A stretch of 64,000 nucleotides of DNA from Pseudoalteromonas piscicida (lineage in GTDB: Bacteria; Pseudomonadota; Gammaproteobacteria; Enterobacterales; Alteromonadaceae): NCBI RefSeq assembly GCF_002208135.1, contig NZ_CP021646.1:286001-350000 (forward strand), written 5' to 3'. The notes beneath the pieces are model-generated. The model did not search any database and was not told where the DNA came from. It saw only the letters and a program-made list of their open reading frames with translations. Made by a program: the position numbers and the translations under genes. Positions 37,852 to 47,069 of this stretch are shown here, in pieces (positions within the stretch are counted from its first letter, which is position 1; every line of letters starts with the position of its first letter).

Positions 37852-37882
37852 TTGACCTTAACATGGGTTGAGGTTTTAACCT
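37852..37882 (+). promoter_or_regulatory. MerR-family-type promoter/operator upstream of nat
   Basis: A -35 TTGACC at 37852-37857 and a -10 candidate TAACCT at 37877-37882 are separated by 19 bp, the long spacer typical of MerR-regulated promoters. The spacer contains an imperfect dyad ACCTTAAC (37855-37862), ATGG, GTTGAGGT (37867-37874), matching at 7 of 8 positions. It resembles SoxR/CueR-type operators. No MerR-family gene lies in this window. Confidence 0.6.
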
Positions 37883-37908
37883 GCCTCCATCAACTTTAGG
37901 AGTCAGTC

Positions 37909-38739
37909 ATGGAATTAGAAGCGAATATCAATCAATATCTTAGCAGCTTATCTTTACAGCACTTTGCTGGGGTTGAGCTGGTCACCGAGTTACAACAAAA
38001 ACACCTTTCTCGCTACGCCTTCTCAAGTATTAATGCTATGTATGGCGAGCGTCTGTTGCTTGACCCATTACCACTATTTAGCCGTTTAGTGACCAACAAA
38101 CAAGGCGGCTACTGCTTTGAGCATAACAAGGTGGCATTTTTAGCGCTGCAACAGCTTGGTTTTACAGTAAGGCCAGTTCTTGCGAGAGTGATGCTAAATG
38201 GTAGCCTCTCCAACCCTCGCTCTCATCGGATGACATTGCTACATTTGGATGGTGAGCAGTATTTGGTTGATGTGGGGTTTGGAGTGAAGTCTCCTCGAGT
38301 ACCGATTAATATCAATCAGGCCTTAACTATCCAAGGTCGACAGACTTATCGGGTACAAAAAACTGCAGACACAGTCAAAGTGACTTTGTTAGAGGAGGGC
38401 GAAGCACCGCTCACTTTATATCATGTCGACCTTGCTGAGGTGTTCGAATCCGATTGTGAAGTGGCACACTTTTATTCCCATCAACATCCTGAAGCGGCGT
38501 TTGTGAATAACTTAGTGGTTTCTCGAATCACAGATTGCCATCGTTATTTACTGCGTAATCAGAGTTATTTTGAATGGCATGAATGCGATGGCAGTGTTAC
38601 TGAAACTAAAGTGGAGAGCTTTGCTCAACTGGAACAGTTAGTAAAAGAGATATTTTTGCTTGAAACGCCAAGAGCGGTTTTAAACAGCGTATACGATAAA
38701 GCCCTAACTCGCGCCGCAAATAAACCAGTCGAACGTTAA
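37909..38739 (+). CDS. nat: Arylamine N-acetyltransferase
   Basis: 276-residue cytosolic enzyme that acetylates arylamines and hydrazines from acetyl-CoA via a Cys-His-Asp triad. Cys69 is in QGGYCFEHN, His106 in RSHRMTLLHL, and Asp121 in VDVGFGVKSPR, all in the normal order. Length and N-terminal helical bundle fit NAT. The RBS is AGGAG, 8 bp before the ATG. The upstream promoter has MerR-type spacing, which suggests induction by a small molecule, oxidant or metal. The 3' end overlaps a terminator hairpin. A single gene with no obvious partner. Confidence 0.92.
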   Translation: MELEANINQYLSSLSLQHFAGVELVTELQQKHLSRYAFSSINAMYGERLLLDPLPLFSRLVTNKQGGYCFEHNKVAFLALQQLGFTVRPVLARVMLNGSLSNPRSHRMTLLHLDGEQYLVDVGFGVKSPRVPININQALTIQGRQTYRVQKTADTVKVTLLEEGEAPLTLYHVDLAEVFESDCEVAHFYSHQHPEAAFVNNLVVSRITDCHRYLLRNQSYFEWHECDGSVTETKVESFAQLEQLVKEIFLLETPRAVLNSVYDKALTRAANKPVER

Positions 38740-38753
38740 TTCGACTGGTTTTA
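38722..38753. terminator. Terminator between convergent nat and cysQ
   Basis: 12-bp stem AAACCAGTCGAA/TTCGACTGGTTT starting inside the nat coding end; the T-run is short (TTTT). The same palindrome can serve cysQ from the other strand. Confidence 0.7.
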
Positions 38754-38787
38754 CGTGAATTAGTTTACGGTACTACAGCCTTCTAGC

Positions 38788-39558
38788 TTAGTCTTCTAAC
38801 CTAGAAACCACAAAATAGGGGTTAAGATACTCGGCTTTTTGATTGTAGCGCAGAGGCTCGCCATTCACTTGACTAACCTTTGCCCCGGCGATACTCGCCA
38901 CTGCGTGTCCGGCCCCGGTATCCCATTCTGAAGTTGGGCCAAGGCGAGGGTAAACATCGGCTTTACTTTCTGCCACTAAGCATAACTTAAGTGAACTGCC
39001 TTTGGGTACCATGTCTACTTGCTCGAAGCGGGTAAGGTATTCAGCTAAATCTGGTGACGGGTGTGAGCGCGAGCCAACCACCTTAATTAAACCTTGGTTG
39101 GGCTTTGTGGTGACTTTTAGCTCTATGCGAGCTTCACCCGTTTGCTTGAACGCACCAATGCTTTTTTCTGCAAGGTAGCTTTCATTAAGTGCTGGAGCAT
39201 GAACAACTCCAAGAATGGGTTCACCGTTATTGATAAGTGCAATATTTACCGTAAATTCGCCATTTTTCTTGATGAATTCCTTGGTGCCATCAATGGGGTC
39301 AACCAGCCAATATTCTTGCCATTGTTGGCGTTCTTGCCAATCTATTCCCGCGCTTTCCTCACTTAATATCGGCATTTCGGGAGTGAGGGTTTTAAGGCCT
39401 GCAACAATAATTTTATGCGCAGCGAGATCTGCCTCAGTGACGGGACTTTCATCTTCTTTATATTCAACATTAAAGTCCTTGGCATAAATCTCCATAATCG
39501 CTTCACCAGCGCGAATACTCAGATTTAATACTTCTTCCAGCAGATCCGTATGATTCAT
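38788..39558 (-). CDS. cysQ: 3'(2'),5'-bisphosphate nucleotidase CysQ
   Basis: 256 residues of the FIG phosphatase superfamily. Metal-binding motifs: EES (ILSEESAG, about 66), DPIDGTKEF (about 90) and WDTGAGHA (about 213). Removes the 3'-phosphate of PAP, the toxic by-product of PAPS reduction, so it belongs to sulfate assimilation. It is the last gene of the minus-strand cysG-D-N-SLC13-C-Q cluster, 3 bp after cysC. Confidence 0.95.
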   Translation of the reverse strand: MNHTDLLEEVLNLSIRAGEAIMEIYAKDFNVEYKEDESPVTEADLAAHKIIVAGLKTLTPEMPILSEESAGIDWQERQQWQEYWLVDPIDGTKEFIKKNGEFTVNIALINNGEPILGVVHAPALNESYLAEKSIGAFKQTGEARIELKVTTKPNQGLIKVVGSRSHPSPDLAEYLTRFEQVDMVPKGSSLKLCLVAESKADVYPRLGPTSEWDTGAGHAVASIAGAKVSQVNGEPLRYNQKAEYLNPYFVVSRLED

Positions 39559-39561
39559 GAC

Positions 39562-40158
39562 TTACCCTATTAAATTTTTTGACAGTAGATAGTGTATTAG
39601 CTGCTGGACAGACTCTTCCAGCGACTGCTCAGAAGTATTTAAACATATTTCTGGATTAATTGGGGGCTCATACGCCGAATCAATGCCAGTAAAGTGTTTT
39701 ATTTCTCCCGCACGCGCTTTTTTATACAAACCTTTAGGGTCCCGCTGCTCACAAACTTCGAGCGGCGTATCAAGGTATACTTCAATAAATTCGCCGCTTG
39801 CGACTAAATTACGCACCATGTCTCGTTCTGCTTGAAAAGGTGAAATAAAAGCAGTGAGTACCATTAGTCCCGCATCAATCATTAATTTACTGAGTTCACC
39901 TACTCGACGGATGTTTTCAACTCGGTCTTCATCGCTGAATCCTAAGTCTTTACACAGTCCATGCCTGACATTATCCCCATCAAGGAGGTAGGTGTGTATG
40001 CCTTTTGCTTGCAGTGCATGCTCAAGTGCATTTGCCACGGTGCTTTTTCCTGAGCCTGAAAAGCCTGTAAACCACAGCACGCAAGGCTTATGACCTTTTA
40101 ATTCGCTACGTTTTGTTTTATCTACGGCATAGTTATGCCAAACAATATTTTCGTCCAT
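39562..40158 (-). CDS. cysC: Adenylylsulfate kinase CysC
   Basis: 198 residues. Phosphorylates APS to PAPS. P-loop GFSGSGKST at about 33-41, [17 protein letters not shown] (APS site), [13 protein letters not shown], and the lid region [23 protein letters not shown]. Stand-alone kinase, not fused to CysN. It sits between the transporter and cysQ; its product is used by CysH. Confidence 0.96.
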   Translation of the reverse strand: MDENIVWHNYAVDKTKRSELKGHKPCVLWFTGFSGSGKSTVANALEHALQAKGIHTYLLDGDNVRHGLCKDLGFSDEDRVENIRRVGELSKLMIDAGLMVLTAFISPFQAERDMVRNLVASGEFIEVYLDTPLEVCEQRDPKGLYKKARAGEIKHFTGIDSAYEPPINPEICLNTSEQSLEESVQQLIHYLLSKNLIG

Positions 40159-40169
40159 ACTTTGCTCTA

Positions 40170-41890
40170 TTAAAATGGAAAGACAAATGGAATAACAGTC
40201 AGTACCGTCGCTGAATAAATCAACGACAAGGGCAGTCCCATGGTGACGTAATCACGAATTCGATAGTTGCCTGCGCTATATACCATGAGATTAGTTTGAT
40301 AGCCAAAAGGTGAAATAAAGCTTGCGGACGCGCCAAAGGCTACCGCCATTACAAATGGTAATGGACTTACATCAAAGCCACTTGCCAGTGCATAAGCTAC
40401 TGGGAATGAAAGTGCTGCCGCGGCATTGTTAGTGATGAGTTCGGTAAATATCACAGTCATCACAAAAATAGCGATAAATGCGCCGTAAGGACCAAAGTCG
40501 CCTAACAACCACAACAAGCTCGAAGAAATCTCTGCTGCCAGTCCGGTTTCAATCATTAACTTAGCCAGTCCTATCGCACTGCCAACAATAGCGACAAGCT
40601 CAATAGGAAAACGACGTTTCATCTCTGGGACTTTGATTGTACCGAGCACTACAAGGGCGGCGAGTAACACAATTAACCCTTTTACCAGCGGTACAACGCC
40701 AAAGATGCTAAGGCCAACAACTGTCGCAAAACTCGCAAGCACCGTGTTGGACTTATTACGAGATAGATGTGTTTGTAAATCTAGGCCTGAGATATATACA
40801 AATTCGCGTTTTAAATTGGGGAGTGCATAAAAATCGCTGCTTGGGGCTAATATCAAAGAATCCCCGCTTGTAGTTCGACCTGACCTATCCCACCTTGTAG
40901 GCGATCATGACCACGACGGATGGCAATAATAGCGGCATGGAACTGCTCCCTAAAGCGGATCTCTTTAATGGTTTTTCCAAGAAAACGGGAAGACTGACTG
41001 ACGACCACTTCCACCAAGTGCTCAACGTCTTTCTCGTGTTTATCATGGACTATCTTTAATCCATCGAAACGCTGTAACAGTGGCACTGAATTAATGTCGC
41101 CCACGAATAGGAGCACATCACCAGCAAGAATCTCTTGTTGTGGAGTTACGGCACAGATCCGTCGTTCACCACGAATGATTTCTGCAAGGAATAAGTCTTT
41201 GAGATCACGCAGGCCGTTTTCTTCAACGGTGCGGCCAACTAGCTTAGAGCTCGGTTCAACTTTGCCTTCTAAATAGAAAGGCACAATCTCATCATTATTT
41301 TTGCCGTTATCGGGCAAATATTTGAGCATAATCGTGATGGTCAATAAACCAACGCTAAGGACGGCGAGACCAACCAAGGTAAAGTCAAAAAAGCCTAGCG
41401 GCGCCATCCCTGCTTCTACGGCAAACCCATTTACAATAAGATTGGTTGAAGTACCGATCAGCGTTAATGTGCCACCTAAAATAGCGGTATAAGAAAGCGG
41501 TAATAACAGCTTAGAAGGCGCATGTGTTTTGCTCTCTTTAACGGTTGTGATCAGCGAAGCAACCACCGCCGTGTTATTGGTAAAAGAAGACAAAAAGGCC
41601 GTGGATAAACCCAGTTTAATTACCGCTTTTGCAAGGCTACCTTGTGCCATTGAGTGGGCGAGTTTTTTGACTAAGGTTGTTTTTTCAATCGCAATAGAAA
41701 CTAGGATAAGTAGCACAAGCGTAATTAAAGATGGATTCGCATAATTCACCAACATCGACTCAAGACCGATGAGGCCAGTCAAATAACTGATGGCGATTGC
41801 GCCTGTGAATAGCCATGCAGCGTTAATGCGTGTGGCAAAAAGACACACGACTAACGCTAGCATAATGCCTGTTAAAATGACTTGTTCCAT
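40170..41890 (-). pseudogene. SLC13-type sulfate/anion transporter with RCK domains, apparent frameshift
   Basis: The inner membrane symporter begins MEQVILTGIMLALVVCLF. Several membrane helices (FTNNTAVVASLI motif) are followed by two cytoplasmic TrkA-C-type (RCK_C) segments (SSKLVGRTVEENG, then SRFLGKTIKEIRF). The frame breaks at a C-run (plus strand 40862-40865, GGGG on the coding strand) and stops near 40853. The other frame resumes LILAPSSDFYALPN and has the second membrane half (ELITNNAAAALSFPVA). One extra G restores QAGDSLILAPSSD and a ~573-residue protein. Position between cysN and cysC suggests sulfate uptake in place of CysPUWA, which is absent here. Probable sequencing error. Confidence 0.85.
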
Positions 41891-41926
41891 AATGACGTCA
41901 TACCTCGACTAACAGGCTAAATTGCA

Positions 41927-43342
41927 TTATTTTAACTTCGAAATATCAAGCGCTTGCCAATGAGGGAAGTGCTTGCGAACTAACGCATTAAACTCAATCT
42001 CAAATTCACTAAACTGACTTGAGGACGCTGTTGTTGCTGCTTGAACCGTTTCCACCATACCGGCACCTATGGTTAGGTTAGATAGGCGATCAATTAAAAT
42101 AAATGAGCCAGTTTCACGATTATTTAAATACTCATCCGCAACGACATTTTCTGTCAGCTCGATTGTCACAATAGCAATTTCATTTAATGACAATGAATCG
42201 GCTTGGCCGTGCTCAAGTGTATTCACATCGATAGTGTGCTCGATATTTTTCACGATTGCCGCGGTTTTCTTGCTGCCCAATTTAAGGTTATAACTTTTAC
42301 CGAGTTGTAGTGGCGTTTCGTGCATCCATACTAGCTTAGCAGTGATCTGATTCGTCACTTGAGCAGCAGACTCAGCAGGCACAATCACATCACCACGACT
42401 CACATCGACCTCATCTGCTAGGGTGATAGTAAATGCTTGTCCGGTTTCCACTTGGGTTAGGTTGCCATCAAAAGTGACGAGTTCTTTAATGGTTGATGTT
42501 TTACCCGATGGCAATACTTTAACCGCTTGGCCAACGCTTAAACTACCAGAGGTTAATGTGCCTTGGAAACCTCGAAAGTCTAAGTTAGGACGCACCACAT
42601 ATTGCACAGGGAAACGCGCTTCAAAACCATGGTTAGGCTCTGCTGCAGGAGAATCTTCCAGCAGTTCCAGCAATGGTTTGTCTTGATAATAAGGCGTTTG
42701 CTCTGAGCGATTTACCACATTGTCGCCTTTAAGTGCTGACATTGGCACAAAACGAATATCTTTTACATTTAGCTGCTCAGCAAACTTCAAATAGTCGGCC
42801 TTAATACGCTCAAATACGGCCTCATCAAAGTCGACAATATCCATCTTGTTTATCGCGACAACGAACTGTTTGATACCCAGAGAATCACAGATAAAGCTAT
42901 GGCGTTTAGTCTGAACTTGAACACCATAACGGGCATCGACAAGGATAATAGCCAAATCACTGGTCGATGCACCCGTAACCATGTTACGCGTATATTGCTC
43001 GTGTCCCGGCGTATCGGCAATAATAAACTTACGCTTCGCAGTTGAGAAATAACGGTAAGCCACATCAATGGTAATACCTTGCTCACGCTCTGCTTGTAAG
43101 CCGTCAACTAGTAGCGCCAAATCTAGATCTTCACCCGCATTACCGACTTTTTCATTGTCTTTATGTAGCGCCGCCAATTGGTCTTCATAGATTTGATGGC
43201 TATCGTGTAGCAAACGGCCGATCAGTGTTGATTTGCCGTCATCTACGCTGCCGCAGGTCATCATGCGCAACAAGCTCTTGTCTTGCTGACGCGCTAAATA
43301 GGTTTCAATGCCTAATTCTTTCACTTCATTGGCTGTTGACAT
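41927..43342 (-). CDS. cysN: Sulfate adenylyltransferase subunit 1 CysN
   Basis: 471-residue GTPase subunit of ATP sulfurylase; GTP hydrolysis drives APS formation by CysD. EF-Tu-like motifs: GSVDDGKSTL (G1), DTPGHEQYTRNM (G3), NKMD (G4), then beta-barrel domains II and III. No C-terminal APS kinase fusion, consistent with the separate cysC. Start and the cysD stop share position 43342, so cysD and cysN are coupled. Confidence 0.97.
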   Translation of the reverse strand: MSTANEVKELGIETYLARQQDKSLLRMMTCGSVDDGKSTLIGRLLHDSHQIYEDQLAALHKDNEKVGNAGEDLDLALLVDGLQAEREQGITIDVAYRYFSTAKRKFIIADTPGHEQYTRNMVTGASTSDLAIILVDARYGVQVQTKRHSFICDSLGIKQFVVAINKMDIVDFDEAVFERIKADYLKFAEQLNVKDIRFVPMSALKGDNVVNRSEQTPYYQDKPLLELLEDSPAAEPNHGFEARFPVQYVVRPNLDFRGFQGTLTSGSLSVGQAVKVLPSGKTSTIKELVTFDGNLTQVETGQAFTITLADEVDVSRGDVIVPAESAAQVTNQITAKLVWMHETPLQLGKSYNLKLGSKKTAAIVKNIEHTIDVNTLEHGQADSLSLNEIAIVTIELTENVVADEYLNNRETGSFILIDRLSNLTIGAGMVETVQAATTASSSQFSEFEIEFNALVRKHFPHWQALDISKLK

Positions 43343-44241
43343 TAGAAATACCCCTCGCGCTTTTTCTTCTCCATTGATCCTGATGAATCATGATCAATCA
43401 CTCTTCCTTCACGTTCTGATGACGTAGATAACAACATTTCTTCGATAATTCCGGTAAGCGTATCGGCTTCCGATTCAACTGCACCCGTTAGTGGGTAACA
43501 GCCAAGTGTTCTGAAGCGTACAGATTTCATTTCAGGCACTTCACCTTCAGCAAGTGGCATGCGGTCGTCATCGACCATAATTAACGTTCCGTTACGCTCA
43601 ACAACCGGTCTTGGCTTCGAGAGGTAAAGCGGCACTATCTCAATACCTTCTTGGTAGATGTATTGCCAAATATCGAGCTCTGTCCAGTTTGATAATGGGA
43701 AAACTCGAATACTTTCGCCAGGATTCACTTGACCGTTATACGTATTCCATAACTCCGGACGCTGGTTTTTAGGATCCCAACGATGGTGCTTGTCTCTAAA
43801 TGAATAAACGCGCTCTTTTGCACGAGATTTTTCTTCATCACGGCGCGCACCACCAAAGGCAGCGTCAAAGCCATATTGATCTAGCGCTTGCTTAAGGCCT
43901 TGTGTTTTCATGATATCGGTATGCTTAGATGAACCATGAACAAATGGACTGATGTTCATCTCTAGCCCTTCAGGATTTTTGTGCACAAGCAATTCAAATC
44001 CATACTCTTTTGCTAATCTATCGCGAAACTCGATCATTTCTCTGAATTTCCAATTGGTATCAACGTGGAGTAGAGGAAAAGGGATCTTCGCAGGGTAGAA
44101 AGCCTTACGAGCAAGGTGAAGCAGTACCGACGAGTCTTTACCAATCGAATACAGCATTACCGGGTTTTCAAACTCTGCGGCAACCTCTCGGATGATCTTT
44201 ATGCTCTCAGCTTCGAGTTGCTGGAGATGGGTTAAAGCCAT
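43342..44241 (-). CDS. cysD: Sulfate adenylyltransferase subunit 2 CysD
   Basis: 299-residue catalytic subunit of ATP sulfurylase (PP-loop family). [18 protein letters not shown] holds the nucleotide-binding PP-loop. [16 protein letters not shown] and the C-terminal [24 protein letters not shown] are typical of CysD. Lies 42 bp after cysG and overlaps cysN by one base. Confidence 0.98.
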   Translation of the reverse strand: MALTHLQQLEAESIKIIREVAAEFENPVMLYSIGKDSSVLLHLARKAFYPAKIPFPLLHVDTNWKFREMIEFRDRLAKEYGFELLVHKNPEGLEMNISPFVHGSSKHTDIMKTQGLKQALDQYGFDAAFGGARRDEEKSRAKERVYSFRDKHHRWDPKNQRPELWNTYNGQVNPGESIRVFPLSNWTELDIWQYIYQEGIEIVPLYLSKPRPVVERNGTLIMVDDDRMPLAEGEVPEMKSVRFRTLGCYPLTGAVESEADTLTGIIEEMLLSTSSEREGRVIDHDSSGSMEKKKREGYF

Positions 44242-44283
44242 GATTAATGTCCTAATTATAAATTTAACTATCTTGTACTTTAA

Positions 44284-45705
44284 TTACGCGACTTGCGTAA
44301 TGGGTTGAGCAAAGCTACTGATTTGATTGTTCTTATTAAACCAAGCTAGTTGCTCGTGTAATGCTGCCACTTCACCAATAATCAATAGTGCTGGCGATTG
44401 AATATCATGCGCAGTAATGGTCTGTGCAAGTTGATCTAATTGTGTTCTTACTACACGCTGAGATTTGCGCGTGCCATTTTCCACAATCGCTACCGGTGTG
44501 TTCGGTGCACGCCCATGAGCGAGTAATTGTGCTTGAATATGGGGTGACTTAATAACCCCCATGTACACGGCAAGCGTTTGATTTGCCTTAGCTAAGCCTT
44601 CCCAATCGAGTTCCTGTCCATCTTGCTTACAATGTCCAGTAACGAATTGAATAGCTTGGGCATGATCTCTATGGGTTAGTGGAATACCAGCGTACGCGCT
44701 ACATCCTGCTGCAGCAGTAATGCCAGGAACAATTTGATATTTCACGTTATTTTCAACCAATACTTGTACTTCTTCGCCACCGCGACCGTAAATAAATGGG
44801 TCGCCGCCTTTTATTCTACAAACCTTTTTACCTTGCTTGGCTAAATCAACCAAAATCTGATTGGTGTGTTCTTGCTTAACACTATGATTACCGGCTTTTT
44901 TGCCCACACAGATTAAATCAGCGTCACGACGTACAAGATCCATGATTTCGTCAGATACCAGATAATCATACACTACCACATCGGCTTGCTGCATAAGTTG
45001 TAATGCCTTAAGCGTCAGTAGCTCTGGGTCGCCAGGGCCTGCACCGACGACATAAACCTCGCCTTCAGGTGAAGGAGTGCTTTCTAGCATGGCTTCAAGT
45101 TGAATTTGTGCATTTTCATTATTACCAGCTTGTACTTCACTTACCACATTTGAATCAAAGACGGATTCCCAAAATTGACGGCGGTCAGCAAAGTGTTTAA
45201 AGCGCGCTTTCACTTTATGTCTAAATTGACCGACAAGCGTTGCCAGCGGACCGATATGCTGTGGAATAAGGGTTTCTAACTTCTCTCGTAATCGCCTTGC
45301 AAGGACGGGGGCAGTTCCAGCACTGGATATGGCAATCGTAATAGGGTTTCTATCCACGATTGAAGGAAAAATAAAATTACACTTTGGTTGGTCGTCGACT
45401 ACGTTAACGAAAAGGTTGCGAGCTTCAGCAAGCTCTGCCACCTCTGCATTTACGGCTTCAATATCCGTTGCCGCAACGACTAACATGGTATTGTCTAGGT
45501 CTGATACGTCAAATGGCTTATGTCGAAGTGCAACGCTTGAATCTGCTGCTAGCGATAAAAGCTCAGGGCAAAACTCAGGTGAAACTAAAGAGACTGCTGC
45601 GTTTGCTTTTAAAAAGGCGCGACACTTTCTCAGCGCAACCTCACCACCACCTACAATTAATACAGGTTTATTTTCTAGTTTGGTAAAAATTGGCAAGTAT
45701 TGCAC
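44284..45705 (-). CDS. cysG: Siroheme synthase CysG
   Basis: 473-residue trifunctional enzyme: uroporphyrinogen III methyltransferase plus precorrin-2 dehydrogenase/ferrochelatase. The N-terminal NAD domain has VGGGEVALRKCRAF (17-30) and FPSIVDRNP. The SUMT domain starts at VVGAGPGDPELLT (about 220) and has IKGGDPFIYGRGGEE and PGITAAAGCSAYAGIPLTHRD. Supplies siroheme for CysI. First gene of the cluster; promoter in 45706-46018. Confidence 0.97.
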   Translation of the reverse strand: MQYLPIFTKLENKPVLIVGGGEVALRKCRAFLKANAAVSLVSPEFCPELLSLAADSSVALRHKPFDVSDLDNTMLVVAATDIEAVNAEVAELAEARNLFVNVVDDQPKCNFIFPSIVDRNPITIAISSAGTAPVLARRLREKLETLIPQHIGPLATLVGQFRHKVKARFKHFADRRQFWESVFDSNVVSEVQAGNNENAQIQLEAMLESTPSPEGEVYVVGAGPGDPELLTLKALQLMQQADVVVYDYLVSDEIMDLVRRDADLICVGKKAGNHSVKQEHTNQILVDLAKQGKKVCRIKGGDPFIYGRGGEEVQVLVENNVKYQIVPGITAAAGCSAYAGIPLTHRDHAQAIQFVTGHCKQDGQELDWEGLAKANQTLAVYMGVIKSPHIQAQLLAHGRAPNTPVAIVENGTRKSQRVVRTQLDQLAQTITAHDIQSPALLIIGEVAALHEQLAWFNKNNQISSFAQPITQVA

Positions 45706-46018
45706 GATAACCTCTGCTAAACATCACGACAGTTGATATCAATATTGATTGATATCAGTAATAGAGCGCAGCATATAGAGTTGCAAATGTGGGAAAAAAT
45801 AATTTAAACCGACTCTATATAACCAAAAGTTATAAAGAAAGTGGTTAAATCTTAGTTTCTTTTTATTTCATATGGTTAACTTAAGTTTTTGCTGTGATTT
45901 GACGATTATAGTGTTTGGTTATGAGATATTCATTTAGTGAACAATAGTAAAAACCGTGTCCGACAGGTAATTGCGTGCGGACATTTGTCCTATTGTTGGT
46001 GTTGCTGTATGCATTTAA
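45706..46018 (-). promoter_or_regulatory. cysG cluster upstream region
   Basis: About 310 bp without a gene, strongly AT-rich around 45780-45930. TATAACCAAAAGTTATA (about 45819-45835) and TTATTTCATATGGTTAAC (about 45864) are the type of sequences seen at CysB-activated promoters, but CysB sites are too degenerate to call by eye. No other element seen. Confidence 0.3.
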
Positions 46019-46287
46019 CTAGGGCCTGTTGACCTTTGCTGTTTGATTTTTGTTCTTCTGAGTGGGTTTTGGTCGCGGCGCTCGATTTGCCGCCTAGTAA
46101 TCTAGGCAAAAGTGGAGCAACAATGAACAAAGCGCACTCAGGTGAACCCAAAGGGCAGCGCTTGATTAGCATTTCTACTGTGTTATCGCCTGACTCACAT
46201 AGAACAACTATGCTACGCAGGCTCTGCCTTGTATAAATACCAATCAAGCTGCTGCAAAAACAAACTTGAAAGATAAACAGGCCCTAG
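46019..46287. mobile_element. MITE-like element with 12-bp perfect terminal inverted repeats
   Basis: Left end CTAGGGCCTGTT (46019-46030) and right end AACAGGCCCTAG (46276-46287) are perfect inverted repeats. The match extends imperfectly for about 35 bp (AGGGCCTGTT-A-CTTT-GTTTG-TTTTG on both ends). The ~269-bp body has no convincing gene. An internal inverted pair CTGAGTG/CACTCAG (about 46057, about 46134) and the CTAGGCAAAAGTGG block suggest folding. No clear target-site duplication seen. It ends 32 bp before the deoC ATG and so may carry part of its leader or promoter. Confidence 0.7.
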
Positions 46288-46319
46288 GCTTATTACATAG
46301 AGTGAAAAGGAACACGGTA

Positions 46320-47069
46320 ATGACTTTACAATCTGATGCTCGGTTGTCGCTGAGTTTAATGGATTTGACCTCTTTGAAAGAGGACGATACGTCGGCAAGT
46401 ATTCTCGCGTTATTGAATAGCATTAACCCTGATATCGGACTACCTGCGGCTATTTGTGTGTATCCGCAATTTGTGACCTTAGTAAAAGAAGAACTAGAAA
46501 AGCGTGAGTGGTCGCAGATAAAAGTAGCCACGGTGACCAACTTCCCATCTGGAGAGCAAAAGCTCCAGCAAGTCCTTGCACAAACTCATTCTGCAATCGC
46601 GGATGGTGCCGACGAAATTGATCTTGTGCTTCCTTATCAGCAGCTGATGGCGGGTGACCCAGATACGCCTTGGCAATATGTGCATTCGAGTAGGCTTGCT
46701 TGTCAAGATAAAGCAAAGCTCAAAGTCATCATCGAAAGTGGTGTATTGGCCAAGCCAAAGCTCATTGCGGAAGCCGCACAGCTTGCCATTGTGGCTGGGG
46801 CGGACTTTGTTAAAACGAGTACAGGAAAGGTTGCTGTCAACGCAACGCCAGAAGCAGCAGAGGTTATCCTGAAGACAATCAAAAGCAGCGGTAAATCGGT
46901 TGGATTTAAAGCGGCCGGTGGAGTAAAGTCAGTCGTTGAAGCGCAGCGATATTTACGATTGGCTGAAGAAATTATGGGAGCCGAGTGGCTCAATGCCAAG
47001 AATTTTAGATTCGGTGCTTCAAGCCTATTGAGTGATGTAGCAGTGGTTGTGAATGGACAGAGCGAGTGA
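46320..47069 (+). CDS. deoC: Deoxyribose-phosphate aldolase DeoC
   Basis: 249 residues; cleaves deoxyribose 5-phosphate to glyceraldehyde 3-phosphate and acetaldehyde. Catalytic Lys in DFVKTSTGK (about 165) and the second conserved Lys in GFKAAGGVK (about 199). TNFPSGEQKLQQV and EIDLVLPYQQL match the family. ATG at 46320 chosen for the fit to the family N-terminus (MTLQSDARLSLSLMDLTSL) and the AAAAGG RBS. No deoABD partners; a MITE lies right upstream and an unknown gene overlaps downstream. Confidence 0.92.
   Translation: MTLQSDARLSLSLMDLTSLKEDDTSASILALLNSINPDIGLPAAICVYPQFVTLVKEELEKREWSQIKVATVTNFPSGEQKLQQVLAQTHSAIADGADEIDLVLPYQQLMAGDPDTPWQYVHSSRLACQDKAKLKVIIESGVLAKPKLIAEAAQLAIVAGADFVKTSTGKVAVNATPEAAEVILKTIKSSGKSVGFKAAGGVKSVVEAQRYLRLAEEIMGAEWLNAKNFRFGASSLLSDVAVVVNGQSE

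Noticed and set aside
46036..46236. Short ORFs inside the MITE-like element
   Set aside because: Both strands give ORFs of similar size with no RBS, family or composition typical of genes.
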